Shown: positions 9,057 through 17,650, counted from the first letter of the stretch. The stretch: DNA of 62,707 nucleotides from Streptomyces sp. CBMA123 (GCF_014596465.1 NZ_MECK01000146.1:1-62707), one strand, 5' to 3'. Numbers and translations are program-made. The notes: generated from the letters alone by a model not told the origin.

Positions 9057-10819
9057 CGCGCAACACTCCGCCCCGCTCCTCGGGCTCCTCCGGCGCCTCC
9101 GGCAAGGGCAAGGGCGCCCGTCGGGGCGGTTCCCAGCCCGGGCAGGTGTCCCGGCCGCGCTGGGGCAAGCCGCACCGGCCGGAGGCCACCGACCGTGAAG
9201 GACTGACCGCGCGCACGGCGCCGGTCGTGCCGGCGGAGGTCCGTCCGGAGGCTCCGGTGGAGAAGCCCGCTCGGGACGGCAAGGCCGTTCGGGACGGCAA
9301 GGCCGTTCGGGACGGCAAGGCCGTTCGGGACGGGAAGCCGGCCCGGGGCGAGAAGGCCGTTCGCGGTGAGAAGCCCGCCCGGGACGGGAAGCCCGCCCGG
9401 GACGGCAAGGGGGCCGACTCGGCTGGCCGGAAGGCGCCGCGCAAGCAGGCGGTGCGGCCGCCGAAGGCGCTGCGCGGCCAGGCCGTGCGGGCGTCGCGGC
9501 CGGAGACGCCGTCCGGGGACCCGCTGGTCGGGGAGCGCTACGAGGTCGAGATCGGCCCGGTCGCGCACGGCGGCGGGCACTGCGTGGCCCGGCACGAGGG
9601 CCGGGTGCTGTTCGTCCGGCACGCGCTGCCCGGCGAGAAGGTGGTCGCGCTGGTGACCGAGGGCACCACCACCTCGCGCTTCCTGCGCGCGGACGCGGTG
9701 GAGGTGCTGGAGCCCGCCAAGGACCGGATCGAGGCGCCCTGCCCGTTCGCCGGGCCGGGCAAGTGCGGTGGCTGCGACTGGCAGCACGTCACCCCGGGCG
9801 GGCAGCGCAAGCTCAAGGGGGCGGTGCTGACCGAGCAGCTGGCGAAGCTGGCCGGGCTGACCCCGGCCGAGGCGGGCTGGGACGGCAGCGTCGAGCCGGT
9901 CGGCGGCAAGCTGCCGGCCGGGCAGGTGCCGGCCTGGCGCACCCGGGTGCAGTACACGGTGGACGCGGAGAGCGGGAAGGTCGGGCTGCGCAAGCACCGC
10001 TCGCACGACGTGCAGGTGATCGACCGCTGCCTGATCGCCGCCGAGGGCGTCACCGAGCTGGGCATCGAGTCCCGCGACTGGCCGGGCGTGGCGAGCGTCG
10101 AGGCGGTCGCCGCGAGCGGCTCCTCGGACCGCCAGGTCGTCCTGACCCCGCGCGACGGCGCCCAGCTGCCGCTGGTCGAGCTGGACAAGCCGGTGTCGAT
10201 CGCGCGGGTGGACGACCAGGGCGACGTGCACAAGGTGCACGGGCGCGGCTTCGTGCGCGAGCGGGCGGCCGGGCGGACCTGGCGGGTCAGCAACGGCGGC
10301 TTCTGGCAGATCCACCCGGAGGCGCCGGACACCCTGGTCGACGCGGTGCTGGACGGCCTCGACCCGCAGTGGGGCGAGAACGCGCTCGACCTGTACTGCG
10401 GGGTCGGCCTGTTCGCCGGCGCGCTCGCCGACCGGGTCGGCGAGGACGGCGCGGTGCTCGGCATCGAGTCCGCCAAGCAGGCCGTGGTCGACGCCCGGCA
10501 CAACCTGGCCGCGCTGGACAACGTGCGGATCGAGTGCGACCGGGTCGAGACGCTGCTGCCGCGCACCGGAATCACCGCCACCGACCTGATCGTCCTGGAC
10601 CCGCCCCGCTCGGGCGCCGGGCGCGAGACCGTCGCCCACCTGGTCGGCCTGGAGGCGCGCCGGATCGCGTACGTGGCCTGCGACCCGGCGGCGCTCGCCC
10701 GAGACCTGAAGTTCTTCGCCGAGGGCGGCTACCGGCCGGTCTCGCTGCGGGCCTTCGACCTGTTCCCGATGACCCACCACTTCGAGTGCGTGGCGATCCT
10801 GGAGCCCGCCGGGAACTGA
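9053..10819 (+). CDS. TrmA/RlmD-type class I SAM-dependent RNA uridine C5-methyltransferase with TRAM domain
   Basis: This is a 588-residue enzyme. Residues 1-150 are basic and low-complexity, with six-residue repeats of the RDGKAV/RDGKPA kind. A TRAM domain starts near GERYEVEIGPVAHGG at about residue 160. A Cys cluster of the FeS-binding type (CPFAGPGKCGGCDWQH) lies near residue 232. The AdoMet fold follows with LDLYCGVGLFAG near 445, LIVLDPPRSG near 512 and the catalytic Cys in YVACDPAALARD near 542. It methylates a uridine in tRNA or rRNA; the exact target is unknown. The GTG start overlaps the transporter stop (GTGA). The position matches Rv2689c. Confidence 0.9.
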   Translation: MTRNTPPRSSGSSGASGKGKGARRGGSQPGQVSRPRWGKPHRPEATDREGLTARTAPVVPAEVRPEAPVEKPARDGKAVRDGKAVRDGKAVRDGKPARGEKAVRGEKPARDGKPARDGKGADSAGRKAPRKQAVRPPKALRGQAVRASRPETPSGDPLVGERYEVEIGPVAHGGGHCVARHEGRVLFVRHALPGEKVVALVTEGTTTSRFLRADAVEVLEPAKDRIEAPCPFAGPGKCGGCDWQHVTPGGQRKLKGAVLTEQLAKLAGLTPAEAGWDGSVEPVGGKLPAGQVPAWRTRVQYTVDAESGKVGLRKHRSHDVQVIDRCLIAAEGVTELGIESRDWPGVASVEAVAASGSSDRQVVLTPRDGAQLPLVELDKPVSIARVDDQGDVHKVHGRGFVRERAAGRTWRVSNGGFWQIHPEAPDTLVDAVLDGLDPQWGENALDLYCGVGLFAGALADRVGEDGAVLGIESAKQAVVDARHNLAALDNVRIECDRVETLLPRTGITATDLIVLDPPRSGAGRETVAHLVGLEARRIAYVACDPAALARDLKFFAEGGYRPVSLRAFDLFPMTHHFECVAILEPAGN

Positions 10820-10830
10820 CCCGCGACGAC

Positions 10831-10879
10831 GCCGAGGAGGCGGCCCCCGTTCACGACGGGGTGCCGCCTCCTCGGCGTT
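10831..10879 (+). terminator. Intrinsic terminator after the RNA methyltransferase
   Basis: GCCGAGGAGGCGGC pairs with GCCGCCTCCTCGGC across a 17-base loop and is followed by GTTTCTC. It lies between the methyltransferase stop and the convergent small gene and may serve both. Confidence 0.82.
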
Positions 10880-10897
10880 TCTCGCGGGGTGCGGTGG

Positions 10898-11092
10898 CTA
10901 CCCGTTGTGCTCCTCCTCGTCGGCGCTGTGCGGAAGGTCGATGCCGTGCTGGGCGGCGAGCCTCAGCAGCGAGGCGACCCGGCCCTCGTACGCCTGGACG
11001 CCGTCGGCGTCCCCTTCGGCCCGGGCCGCTGCGAGGTCCCGTCGGGCCTGGGCGAGCTGCTCTCGCAGCTCCTGGTCGAACATGGCTGTCAT
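10898..11092 (-). CDS. Small conserved-looking hypothetical protein
   Basis: A 64-residue acidic protein starting MTAMFDQELREQLAQA. The first 50 residues are predicted to form two amphipathic helices rich in Ala, Arg, Glu and Leu, and it ends HSADEEEHNG. The start at 11092 is preceded by a good ribosome site (GTGGAGG, spacing 6). The family was not recognised. Gene-like features are the ribosome site and the helical heptad character; the transcript would end at the terminator it shares with the RNA methyltransferase gene. Confidence 0.65.
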   Translation of the reverse strand: MTAMFDQELREQLAQARRDLAAARAEGDADGVQAYEGRVASLLRLAAQHGIDLPHSADEEEHNG

Positions 11093-11191
11093 TGCCGGCC
11101 TCCACAAAAACCGGTCGGTGCCGCTCGGGGAACGCTCAGGAGAGTTCAGATTCCCGGATGGTTAGGGACTCTTCAAGTCAGGTCCGGTCGA

Positions 11192-11347
11192 GTTCAGGGT
11201 AGGTCCGGATGGGTTCAGGGTAGGTCGGGTCAGGGGCTGCGCGGAGGTGGGGCGAGGGCGGGGCGATGGTGGGACGGGGTCGGTGACGGGCTCGGGGACG
11301 TGGCCGGTGACGGGGTCGGTGACGGGCTCGGGGACGTGGCCGGTGAC
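11192..11347. repeat. Short direct repeats in the intergenic region upstream of the RHH gene
   Basis: The 344-base stretch 11093-11436 carries no convincing gene. It holds two copies of GTTCAGGGTAGGTC at 11192 and 11213 (21-base period), then two perfect 36-base direct repeats at 11276-11311 and 11312-11347. The sequence is G-rich and biased, which suggests simple-sequence expansion. No function is evident. Confidence 0.8.
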
Positions 11348-11407
11348 GGAGAGGTTGCGTGGGGGCGTGCGGCAGGTGTGCGGGCGGTGTGCGTGCGCCC
11401 TTGTTGT

Positions 11408-11427
11408 GCTAGCGCTTCGGCGCTAGC
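11408..11427. promoter_or_regulatory. Palindromic candidate operator of the RHH/Doc-like operon
   Basis: A perfect 8-base inverted repeat, GCTAGCGC-TTCG-GCGCTAGC, ends nine bases before the ATG of the RHH protein. RHH antitoxins bind such palindromes and repress their own operon, so this is the natural autoregulatory site. As RNA it would also form a very stable UUCG tetraloop hairpin at the 5' end of the message. No Shine-Dalgarno sequence separates it from the start. Confidence 0.6.
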
Positions 11428-11436
11428 TTGAACGGT

Positions 11437-11673
11437 ATGGGCAAGAAGCAGCTGAACGTCCGAGTGGACGCCACGACCGCGGAGATGGCCCGGGAACGGG
11501 CGGAACAACAGGGGATCAGCATGAACCAGTACATCGAACGCCTGGTCCAGCAGGACATGGGTGAATCGGGACGGGCCTTCATCGACGCCGCCGCGCAGTT
11601 CATGAAGGAGTACGAGAGCGCGTTCCTCGCCGAGTTCGGGGAGTCGGGCGAGCTCCAGGACGTGCGCCGTTGA
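11437..11673 (+). CDS. Ribbon-helix-helix antitoxin-like DNA-binding protein
   Basis: This 78-residue protein starts MGKKQLNVRVDATTAEMARERAEQQG. The short N-terminal strand KQLNVRVD followed by two helices, with GISMNQYIERLV, is the RHH fold (CopG/Arc/DUF1778 type, residues 3-45). The C-terminal half is helical and should bind the partner, as in Phd/HicB-like antitoxins. It directly precedes and overlaps (TTGA) a Doc-like gene, the usual antitoxin-toxin order. Expression is probably autorepressed through the palindrome just upstream. An in-frame TTG at 11428 would add three residues. Confidence 0.82.
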   Translation: MGKKQLNVRVDATTAEMARERAEQQGISMNQYIERLVQQDMGESGRAFIDAAAQFMKEYESAFLAEFGESGELQDVRR

Positions 11674-12098
11674 AGCTGGAGGTCGACCTCTCGTGGCTGC
11701 TCATGACCGCCGAGCAGTACACGCCCGGTGACCCGCAGGTCACCGACTACGGTTCGCTGCTCGCGGCCGTCACCCGGCACCAGGCCGAGATCTTCGACAT
11801 CTCCGTCTACCCCGAACCCCAGGACCGCGCGGCCGCGCTGATGCACCAGCTCATCCGGGTGCCCGCCCTGGAGAAGACGAACGAACTCTTCGCGACCGCC
11901 GTCGCCTACGCCTACCTCGTCGCCAGCGGCTGCACCGTCGCCACCACCGCCCGCGAGGTGCGCAGCCTCTCCCGGGCCATCCGGGAGGGGAGGCTGGGGG
12001 TGTCCGGGGTCGCCGAGCGGCTGGCGGCCTGGGTGGTCGACGAGGCCGAGGGGGAGGGTGTCACCGGGGCGGAGGACGAGGACGAGGACGACGACTGA
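11670..12098 (+). CDS. Degenerate Fic/Doc-fold toxin-like protein
   Basis: This 142-residue protein aligns in its helical pattern with phage P1 Doc (residues 5-125) and belongs to the toxin-Doc-like proteins often found in Streptomyces. The start is TTG overlapping the antitoxin stop. The Fic active site is not conserved: where Doc has HIFNDANKR, this protein reads approximately RVPALEKTNELF, lacking the catalytic His and the phosphate-binding Asn/Lys/Arg set. AMP- or phospho-transfer by the usual Fic mechanism is therefore doubtful. The acidic tail GAEDEDEDDD is dispensable in appearance. It could be an inactive toxin, a toxin with a different chemistry, or a co-repressor. Confidence 0.75.
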   Translation: MKLEVDLSWLLMTAEQYTPGDPQVTDYGSLLAAVTRHQAEIFDISVYPEPQDRAAALMHQLIRVPALEKTNELFATAVAYAYLVASGCTVATTAREVRSLSRAIREGRLGVSGVAERLAAWVVDEAEGEGVTGAEDEDEDDD

Positions 12099-12165
12099 GC
12101 GCCGTCCTCGTCCGGGAGCCGGTTCTGCGCTCCGGAGCCGGTCCTACGCTTCGGGGGCCCCGGTC

Positions 12166-13113
12166 CTACGCTTCGGCGTTCGGGTCCTCGGGGCTCGCGT
12201 CGGCGCTTGCGGCGGCGTTCGGGGCGGCGTCCGGGGCGGTGTCCGGAGTGGCGCCCGGGGTGGGGGGCTCCGCGATGAGGGCCGTCGCGAACGGGCGGAA
12301 GCCGGCCCGGCGGTAGATCCGGGCGACGTCCTCGTCGGCGGCGGACAGGAACACCGTCCGTACGCCGTTGGCGCGGGCGTGCGCCACCAGGGCCGCGGTG
12401 ACCGCCAGGCCCAGCCCGCGCCGCCGGGCGGAGGGCAGCGTCCCGACGCCGACCACCTCGGTGACCGCGCCCACCGGGTTGTGCTGGCCCGCGCACAGCA
12501 CCTCGTCGCCGTCCAGCGCGGCGGCCAGCGCGGAGACGCCGTCGGTGATCCGCCGGGCGATCCGGGCCACCCCGCCACCTGCCGTCAACTCGGCTTTGCT
12601 GGCGGCCAGTTCGGCTGCTCCGGCGCTGCCGGTGGCGGTTCCCGGGTTGCCGAAGGCCACGTGCGGGACGGCGACCGCGTCGGCCAGCTCGGGGGCGTCC
12701 GCGGTCAGCACCCGGACCTCCACCCGCTCCGGGAGGGCCGGCGCCGGGGCCGCCTCGTCCTGCGGGCCGAGCACCAGCAGCGGGTGCTCGTGCACCGTCA
12801 GGCCGGCCGCCTCCACCGCCGCGCGCAGCTCCGGGTTCTGCTCCGCCACCCACTCGAAGGCCTCCGGCACGCCCAGCTCCCGCTGCCGCTCCAGCACCCG
12901 GCGGACATCCTCGGCGGTGGCGGCCGGTCCGTCATGGCCGGGGGTGGGGCGGGCGTAGTAGTGCCAGCCGGTGCTGCCGCTGCGGACGAACAGGGTCAGC
13001 GGGCCGAAGTCCTCGGCGGTGGCGGCGCTGCGCGGCACGGCGTCGTAGTAGCGCTCGATCCCGGTGAGCACGGATCGGTCCGGAGCATGATCAACTGAAG
13101 TCACGGCGTGCAT
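12166..13113 (-). CDS. GNAT-family N-acetyltransferase
   Basis: A 315-residue protein whose C-terminal half contains a GNAT fold: the acetyl-CoA loop VGTLPSARRRGLGLAVTAAL near residues 225-245, a final strand VRTVFLSAADEDVARIYRRAGFRPF and a low-complexity Ala/Pro/Asp tail. The N-terminal half resembles the degenerate first domain of two-domain GNAT proteins. The start is set at ATG 13113; GTG 13104 is an alternative. The substrate is unknown. It is transcribed away from the ATP-grasp pair across a 268-base gap that holds no other gene. Confidence 0.82.
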   Translation of the reverse strand: MHAVTSVDHAPDRSVLTGIERYYDAVPRSAATAEDFGPLTLFVRSGSTGWHYYARPTPGHDGPAATAEDVRRVLERQRELGVPEAFEWVAEQNPELRAAVEAAGLTVHEHPLLVLGPQDEAAPAPALPERVEVRVLTADAPELADAVAVPHVAFGNPGTATGSAGAAELAASKAELTAGGGVARIARRITDGVSALAAALDGDEVLCAGQHNPVGAVTEVVGVGTLPSARRRGLGLAVTAALVAHARANGVRTVFLSAADEDVARIYRRAGFRPFATALIAEPPTPGATPDTAPDAAPNAAASADASPEDPNAEA

Positions 13114-13381
13114 CCAAGCAGCGGAGCCGGTGGGGCGCCACCGCTTTTGCGCGGGCGCCCGTCCGGGCACCGAGCGGGCGTCCGGCTGCCCGTGTCGCGA
13201 GGGCCGTCCGGTCGCCAGTGTCATGACGTCCGCCCGGCCGTCGGCGTTCGATTGTTGCCGAACGCTTACCGCCTCGCGGCGATCTTGTGCGTATACGCCG
13301 GGCATGCTGAGGCCTTCACAGCTCTGCCGAGGGGGACGGCGGACGTCCGCACTCGGCGAGGCAAGGGGGGAAGTCAGGCCC

Positions 13382-14278
13382 ATGAGGCTCTGCTTTCTGG
13401 TGGAGGAGCACTACCGGCGGGACGGCATGCCGCTGGACGTGGCGCGTCAACTCACCGCGTGGGGGCACCGGGTGGACGTGCTGCGCCCCGGCGACTCGCT
13501 GATGGCGATCTCCGAGGCGGTGCGGGCCGGCAGCCACGACGCCTGGGTGCTCAAGACCGTCTCCGGCGGCCCCGGACTCACCCTGCTGGAGGCCGCCGCC
13601 GCCGTGGGCCTCACCACCGTCAACGACGTCCGCTCCATCCGCGGTGTCCGGGACAAGGCGCTGGCCTCGGTGATCGCCCGCACCCGCGGCCTGCCCGTCC
13701 CGGTCACCTACGCCGCCGCCCGCTGGGAACGCCTCGCCGAGATCCCGGCCGCCGAGTACCCACTGGTCGTCAAACCGGCGGACGGCAGCTCCGGACGCGG
13801 CGTGCGGCTGGTGGCCGGGCCCGACGACCTGATCGGACTCGGACCCGAACTCGCCGGCGAGGGACTGCTGATCGCGCAGCCGTACGTGCCCAACGGCGGG
13901 ACGGACCTCAAGGTGTACTGCGTCGACGGGGAGCTCTTCGCGACCGAACGGGAGTCCCCGCTGCACCCCGGGCAGGGCGTGCGCGAGCGGCCGGTGCCGC
14001 TGCCGGGGAGCGTCGCGCGGATCGCGGCGCAGGTGGGAGAGGTGTTCGGGCTGGACCTGTACGGGGTCGACGTGCTGCTCGGGCCGGACGGGCCGGTGGT
14101 GGTGGACGTCAACGACTTCCCGAGCTTCCGGCAGGTGCCGGACGCGGTGGCGAAGGTCGCCCGGGCGGTGCTGCGGCTCGCCCGCAGCGGCACGGCGGTG
14201 TCGGTGCCCGCACTGGTGGCGGCCGGCGGCGACGACGAGTACGACCGGCTCGGCCTGGTGGATGGTGGGTTGCGGTGA
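13382..14278 (+). CDS. ATP-grasp ligase-like protein, first of a pair
   Basis: This 298-residue protein starts MRLCFLVEEHYRRDGMPLDV. It has a pre-ATP-grasp domain (1-95), the ATP-binding lysine and glycine loop in YPLVVKPADGSSGRGVRLV near residue 123, and the metal-binding end VVVDVNDFPSFRQVP near residue 240. The fold resembles RimK-type and inositol-polyphosphate-kinase-type ATP-grasp enzymes. The reaction would be ATP-dependent formation of an acyl-phosphate or phosphoryl transfer; the substrate is unknown. Its stop overlaps the next start (GTGA). No ribosome site is obvious apart from a weak purine stretch. Confidence 0.82.
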   Translation: MRLCFLVEEHYRRDGMPLDVARQLTAWGHRVDVLRPGDSLMAISEAVRAGSHDAWVLKTVSGGPGLTLLEAAAAVGLTTVNDVRSIRGVRDKALASVIARTRGLPVPVTYAAARWERLAEIPAAEYPLVVKPADGSSGRGVRLVAGPDDLIGLGPELAGEGLLIAQPYVPNGGTDLKVYCVDGELFATERESPLHPGQGVRERPVPLPGSVARIAAQVGEVFGLDLYGVDVLLGPDGPVVVDVNDFPSFRQVPDAVAKVARAVLRLARSGTAVSVPALVAAGGDDEYDRLGLVDGGLR

Positions 14279-15072
14279 GGGTCGGGCTGATCACGGGAGA
14301 CCCCGGGCACCCGGTGCTCGCGGCCGCGGCCGAGCTGCTGGTGCGGCGGGGATGCCGGGTGGAGGCCGTCCCTCCCGGGGGTGCCGTCGCCGGTGAGCCG
14401 GCCGATGTCTACCTGCTCAAGGCGCGTACTCCGCAGGCTCTCGCGCTGGCACGGGAGTTGGAGCGGCGCGGGGCGGTCGTGGTCAACTCGGCCGCGGCGA
14501 CGGAGCTTTGCCAGGACCGGGTGCGGATGGCGGAGCTCGCCCGGGGCGCCGGACTGCCCTTCGCGGCCACGGTCGCGGCCGGGCCGCTGGCCGAACTCGG
14601 CTCTCCGGCCTACCCGTTCGTGGTGAAGAGTCGGCACAGTCGGCGGCACGACCTGGTCGCGCTGGTCGACCGTCCGGCCCGGCTGCGGGAACTCGCCGAA
14701 CGCTGGCCGCGGGAGGAGGTCATCACCCAGCCGTACCTCCCGGGCAACGGCTGGGACCAGAAGCTGTGGGTGGTCGACGGGCGGGTGTTCGCGGCCCGGC
14801 GGCGTTCCGAACTCTCCACTGCGGACGTCGAGTCGGGGGCAGCGGGGGAGTGGGAGCCGTCCGAGCGGCGGGCCGCGCTCGCGCTGCGGGTGGGGGAGGT
14901 GTTCGGGCTGGAGGTCTACGGGGTCGACCTGTTGGACGGGGCTGCCGAACCGGTGATCGTGGACGTCAACGCCTTCCCCGGGGTGCGCGGGCGGCCCGGT
15001 GCGCCCGAGGCGCTCGCCGGACTCGCGCTGCGGGTGGCGGGGGAGCGGGGGCGCTCTGCGGGGTCGGCGTAG
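14275..15072 (+). CDS. ATP-grasp ligase-like protein, second of a pair
   Basis: A 265-residue paralogue-like partner of the preceding gene, starting at GTG 14275 ((V/M)RVGLITGDPGHPVLAAA). It has YPFVVKSRHSRRHDLVAL in the ATP-binding region, the metal-binding end VIVDVNAFPGVRGRPGAP near residue 225, and EVFGLEVYGVDLL matching EVFGLDLYGVDVL in its neighbour. The glycine-rich loop after the lysine is weaker than in the first protein. Translational coupling suggests a heteromer or consecutive steps on one substrate. The substrate is not identifiable from sequence. Confidence 0.82.
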   Translation: MRVGLITGDPGHPVLAAAAELLVRRGCRVEAVPPGGAVAGEPADVYLLKARTPQALALARELERRGAVVVNSAAATELCQDRVRMAELARGAGLPFAATVAAGPLAELGSPAYPFVVKSRHSRRHDLVALVDRPARLRELAERWPREEVITQPYLPGNGWDQKLWVVDGRVFAARRRSELSTADVESGAAGEWEPSERRAALALRVGEVFGLEVYGVDLLDGAAEPVIVDVNAFPGVRGRPGAPEALAGLALRVAGERGRSAGSA

Positions 15073-15233
15073 GGCGGTGCGGGGTGGGACGGGGCCGGGC
15101 GGGGTGCGGTGCGGGCGCGGGTGTGGGTGCGGCTCGGCGCCGGGGCGGCTGGGGAGGCCGTCGGCGGGCGCGGGTGGTTAGGCTGGCTGGCGCCCCGGCC
15201 GGTCGGGGCCGAACGGCGAGAGAAGACGGAACG

Positions 15234-16097
15234 TTGCTGCAGGACATCGAGCCCTACCTGGCCTGCCCCCACTGCGCGCAGGACCTCACCCGGCACGAGC
15301 GCAGCCTGCGCTGCCCCGCCGGGCACAGCTTCGACCTCGCCAAGCAGGGCTACGTCAGCCTCCTCGCCGGCGACGCCCACACCGGCACCGGCGACACCGC
15401 CGAGATGGTCGCCGCCCGCTCCGACTTCCTCACCGCCGGCCACTACCGGCCGATCGCCGACGCCCTCGCCGAGGCGGCCGAGACCGTCGGCGGAACGGAC
15501 GGCCCGGGCGGGTCGGACGGGCCGGACGGCCTGGTCGCGGACCTCGGCGCCGGCACCGGCCACTACCTGGCGCACGTCCTGGACGCCCTGCCCGGCCGGG
15601 TCGGCGCCGCCCTCGACATCTCCAAGTACGCGCTGCGCCGCGCCGCCAAGGCCCACCCCCGGATCGGCGCCGTGGTCTGCGACGCCTGGCGCCCGCTGCC
15701 GCTGCGCGAGGCCTCCGCCGACCTGATGCTCAACGTCTTCGCCCCGCGCAACGGCCCCGAGATCCGCCGGGTGCTGCGCCCCGGCGGCACCCTGCTGCTG
15801 GTCTCGCCCACCGCCCGCCACCTGCGCGAACTCGTCGCCGCCCTCGGCCTGCTGTCGGTGGACGAGGAGAAGCAGCGCCGGATCGACGAGAAGCTCGGCC
15901 CGTACCTGACGCCGGTCGACCGGCGCTCCGTCGAGTTCACCCTGCGGCTCTCCGCGCAGGACGTCCGGACCGTCGTCGGCATGGGGCCGAGCGCCTGGCA
16001 CACCGACCCCGACCGGCTCGCGTCCGCCCTCGCGGACCTGCCGGAGCCGGTCGAGGTGACCGCCTCCGTGACGGTGGCCGCGTACCGGAGGCCGTAG
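15234..16097 (+). CDS. RlmA-family rRNA guanine methyltransferase-like protein
   Basis: This 287-residue protein begins at TTG 15234 with LLQDIEPYLACPHCAQDL. It has an N-terminal zinc ribbon (CPHC near residue 11, then CPAGHSFD) followed by the family motif KQGYVSLL, an AdoMet motif VADLGAGTGHYLAHVLDAL near residue 102, and LNVFAPRN before the catalytic region. This is the pattern of RlmA(I)/RlmA(II), which methylate G745 or G748 of 23S rRNA; the RlmA(II) type gives resistance to tylosin-class macrolides. Which of the two is meant cannot be decided here. Confidence 0.82.
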   Translation: MLQDIEPYLACPHCAQDLTRHERSLRCPAGHSFDLAKQGYVSLLAGDAHTGTGDTAEMVAARSDFLTAGHYRPIADALAEAAETVGGTDGPGGSDGPDGLVADLGAGTGHYLAHVLDALPGRVGAALDISKYALRRAAKAHPRIGAVVCDAWRPLPLREASADLMLNVFAPRNGPEIRRVLRPGGTLLLVSPTARHLRELVAALGLLSVDEEKQRRIDEKLGPYLTPVDRRSVEFTLRLSAQDVRTVVGMGPSAWHTDPDRLASALADLPEPVEVTASVTVAAYRRP

Positions 16098-16204
16098 GAC
16101 GGCGGAGTGCGTAGGTCAGCGGTGTGCGGCAGGTCCACCACGTTGGGATGAATCTGCCGTGCAGGCACGTTTCGCCCGGCCGGGCTGCGGCTAACGTCCG
16201 ACGG

Positions 16205-17650
16205 GTGAACCGCGACGCCGCCGCCCCCGCCGGGCCGGCCCAACTGCGCCCGGGCGCCCCGGAGCCCGACCGGGCGCCCGTGCCACGCCCCACCGTCGAG
16301 GAGCTGCGGCTCACCGCCTTCAAGTCCTACCGGCGGGCCGCCCTGCCGCTCGCTCCGCTCACCGTGCTGCACGGGCCGGCCGGGGTGGGCAAGTCCAACG
16401 CCCTCGACGCGCTGGCCGTACTGTCCCGGCTCGCCCTCGGCGAGGAGATCGCCGGCTCCCTGGACGGACTGCCCGACCGCACCGGCCCGCTCGCCACCCC
16501 CGTGCGCGGCGGCCTGGCCGGCTGCGTGCCGCATGGACGGGACACCGTCATCCTCGGCTGCACCGTCCGCTCGCCTCGCGGCCGGATCCGGCTCGACCTG
16601 GTGATCCGCACCGACGGGACGGTCCGCATCGCCCGGGAGTCGCTCAGCCTCGACGGCCGCACCCTGGTGGACACCGGCGAACAGGACGTACGGAACGGGC
16701 GCGTCAACGTGTGCTGGCACAACGACACCCGACAGGGGGACATCCGGGCGCCCTTCCCCAGCGGCACCATGATCACCGCCCAGCTGCCGCTGCGGGTCGC
16801 CGGCTCCTCCACCGGCGAGCGGCTCGTCCTGGCCGCCACCGAGGACCTGCTCACCGCGCTGCGCGAGGTCTTCCCGCTGCACCCCGTCCCGGCGCTGATG
16901 CGCGGCTGGGCCAAGGCCGACCCACGGGCCCGGCTGCGCAGCAACGCCGCCAACATCTCCGCCGTGATCAACCGGCTCGCCCACGAATGCCCGCGCCGGT
17001 ACGGACAACTGCTGCGAGCCGTCCAGGCGGCCGCGCCGCACCCGCTGCTCGGACTCACCCTCGCCGAGCGGGAGAGCGGGACGGGGCGGCGGGTGCTCGC
17101 CGTCTTCGACGAGGGCGTGCTGGGGCGCACCGGGGCCGACCAGGCCTCCGACGGCATGCTGCGCCACCTCGCCTTCGCGGCGGTGCTGCTGACCGGGGCG
17201 GGGGTGCTCGACCTCGACGTGGCCGCCGAGGTGCCGTGGGCGCACCGGCAGCTCACCGTGCTCGCCGAGGACCTCGGGGCCGGGCTCGCCACCGAACAGA
17301 CCGCCTCGCTGCTGCGGCTCGCGCGGGACATGGCGGGGCGCAATCAGCTGCGGGTGGTGGCCGCGCTGCAGGAGCCGGGGGCGGCGCGGGAGGCGTTCGG
17401 GGCGGGGGACGCGCGGTCGGGCGACGGGCGGTCGGGGGAGGTGGCGCTGGTGGAGTGCCGGCGGGATCCGGCGACGGGGCTGACGGTGCTGCGGCCGGAG
17501 GCGGCCCGGGTGCCGGTCCAGTGCGGGCGCGGGGAGGAGGGCCCGGCGGTTGCCGGGGACCCGCCGGCCGCCGGGGGCTCGTCGGTTGCCGGCGGTGGGG
17601 GAGCCTGGGCGGTGGCCGGGGGAGCGGATGCGGTAGACCTGGGGGCGTGA
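16205..17650 (+). CDS. AAA-family (AAA_21/SMC-like) ATPase
   Basis: A 481-residue protein starting with GTG at 16205. It has ELRLTAFKSYRRAALPLAPL at residues 32-51, Walker A GPAGVGKSNALDAL near residue 58, a signature-like ASDGMLRHLAFAAVLL near residue 315 and a Walker-B-like LTVLAEDLGAGLATEQ near residue 347. It resembles AAA_21/OLD-like ATPases but has no TOPRIM domain; the C-terminal 80 residues are Gly/Ala/Pro-rich. The stop overlaps the mazG start (GTGA). A TAACGT hexamer seven bases before the start is compatible with a leaderless transcript. Confidence 0.78.
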   Translation: MNRDAAAPAGPAQLRPGAPEPDRAPVPRPTVEELRLTAFKSYRRAALPLAPLTVLHGPAGVGKSNALDALAVLSRLALGEEIAGSLDGLPDRTGPLATPVRGGLAGCVPHGRDTVILGCTVRSPRGRIRLDLVIRTDGTVRIARESLSLDGRTLVDTGEQDVRNGRVNVCWHNDTRQGDIRAPFPSGTMITAQLPLRVAGSSTGERLVLAATEDLLTALREVFPLHPVPALMRGWAKADPRARLRSNAANISAVINRLAHECPRRYGQLLRAVQAAAPHPLLGLTLAERESGTGRRVLAVFDEGVLGRTGADQASDGMLRHLAFAAVLLTGAGVLDLDVAAEVPWAHRQLTVLAEDLGAGLATEQTASLLRLARDMAGRNQLRVVAALQEPGAAREAFGAGDARSGDGRSGEVALVECRRDPATGLTVLRPEAARVPVQCGRGEEGPAVAGDPPAAGGSSVAGGGGAWAVAGGADAVDLGA

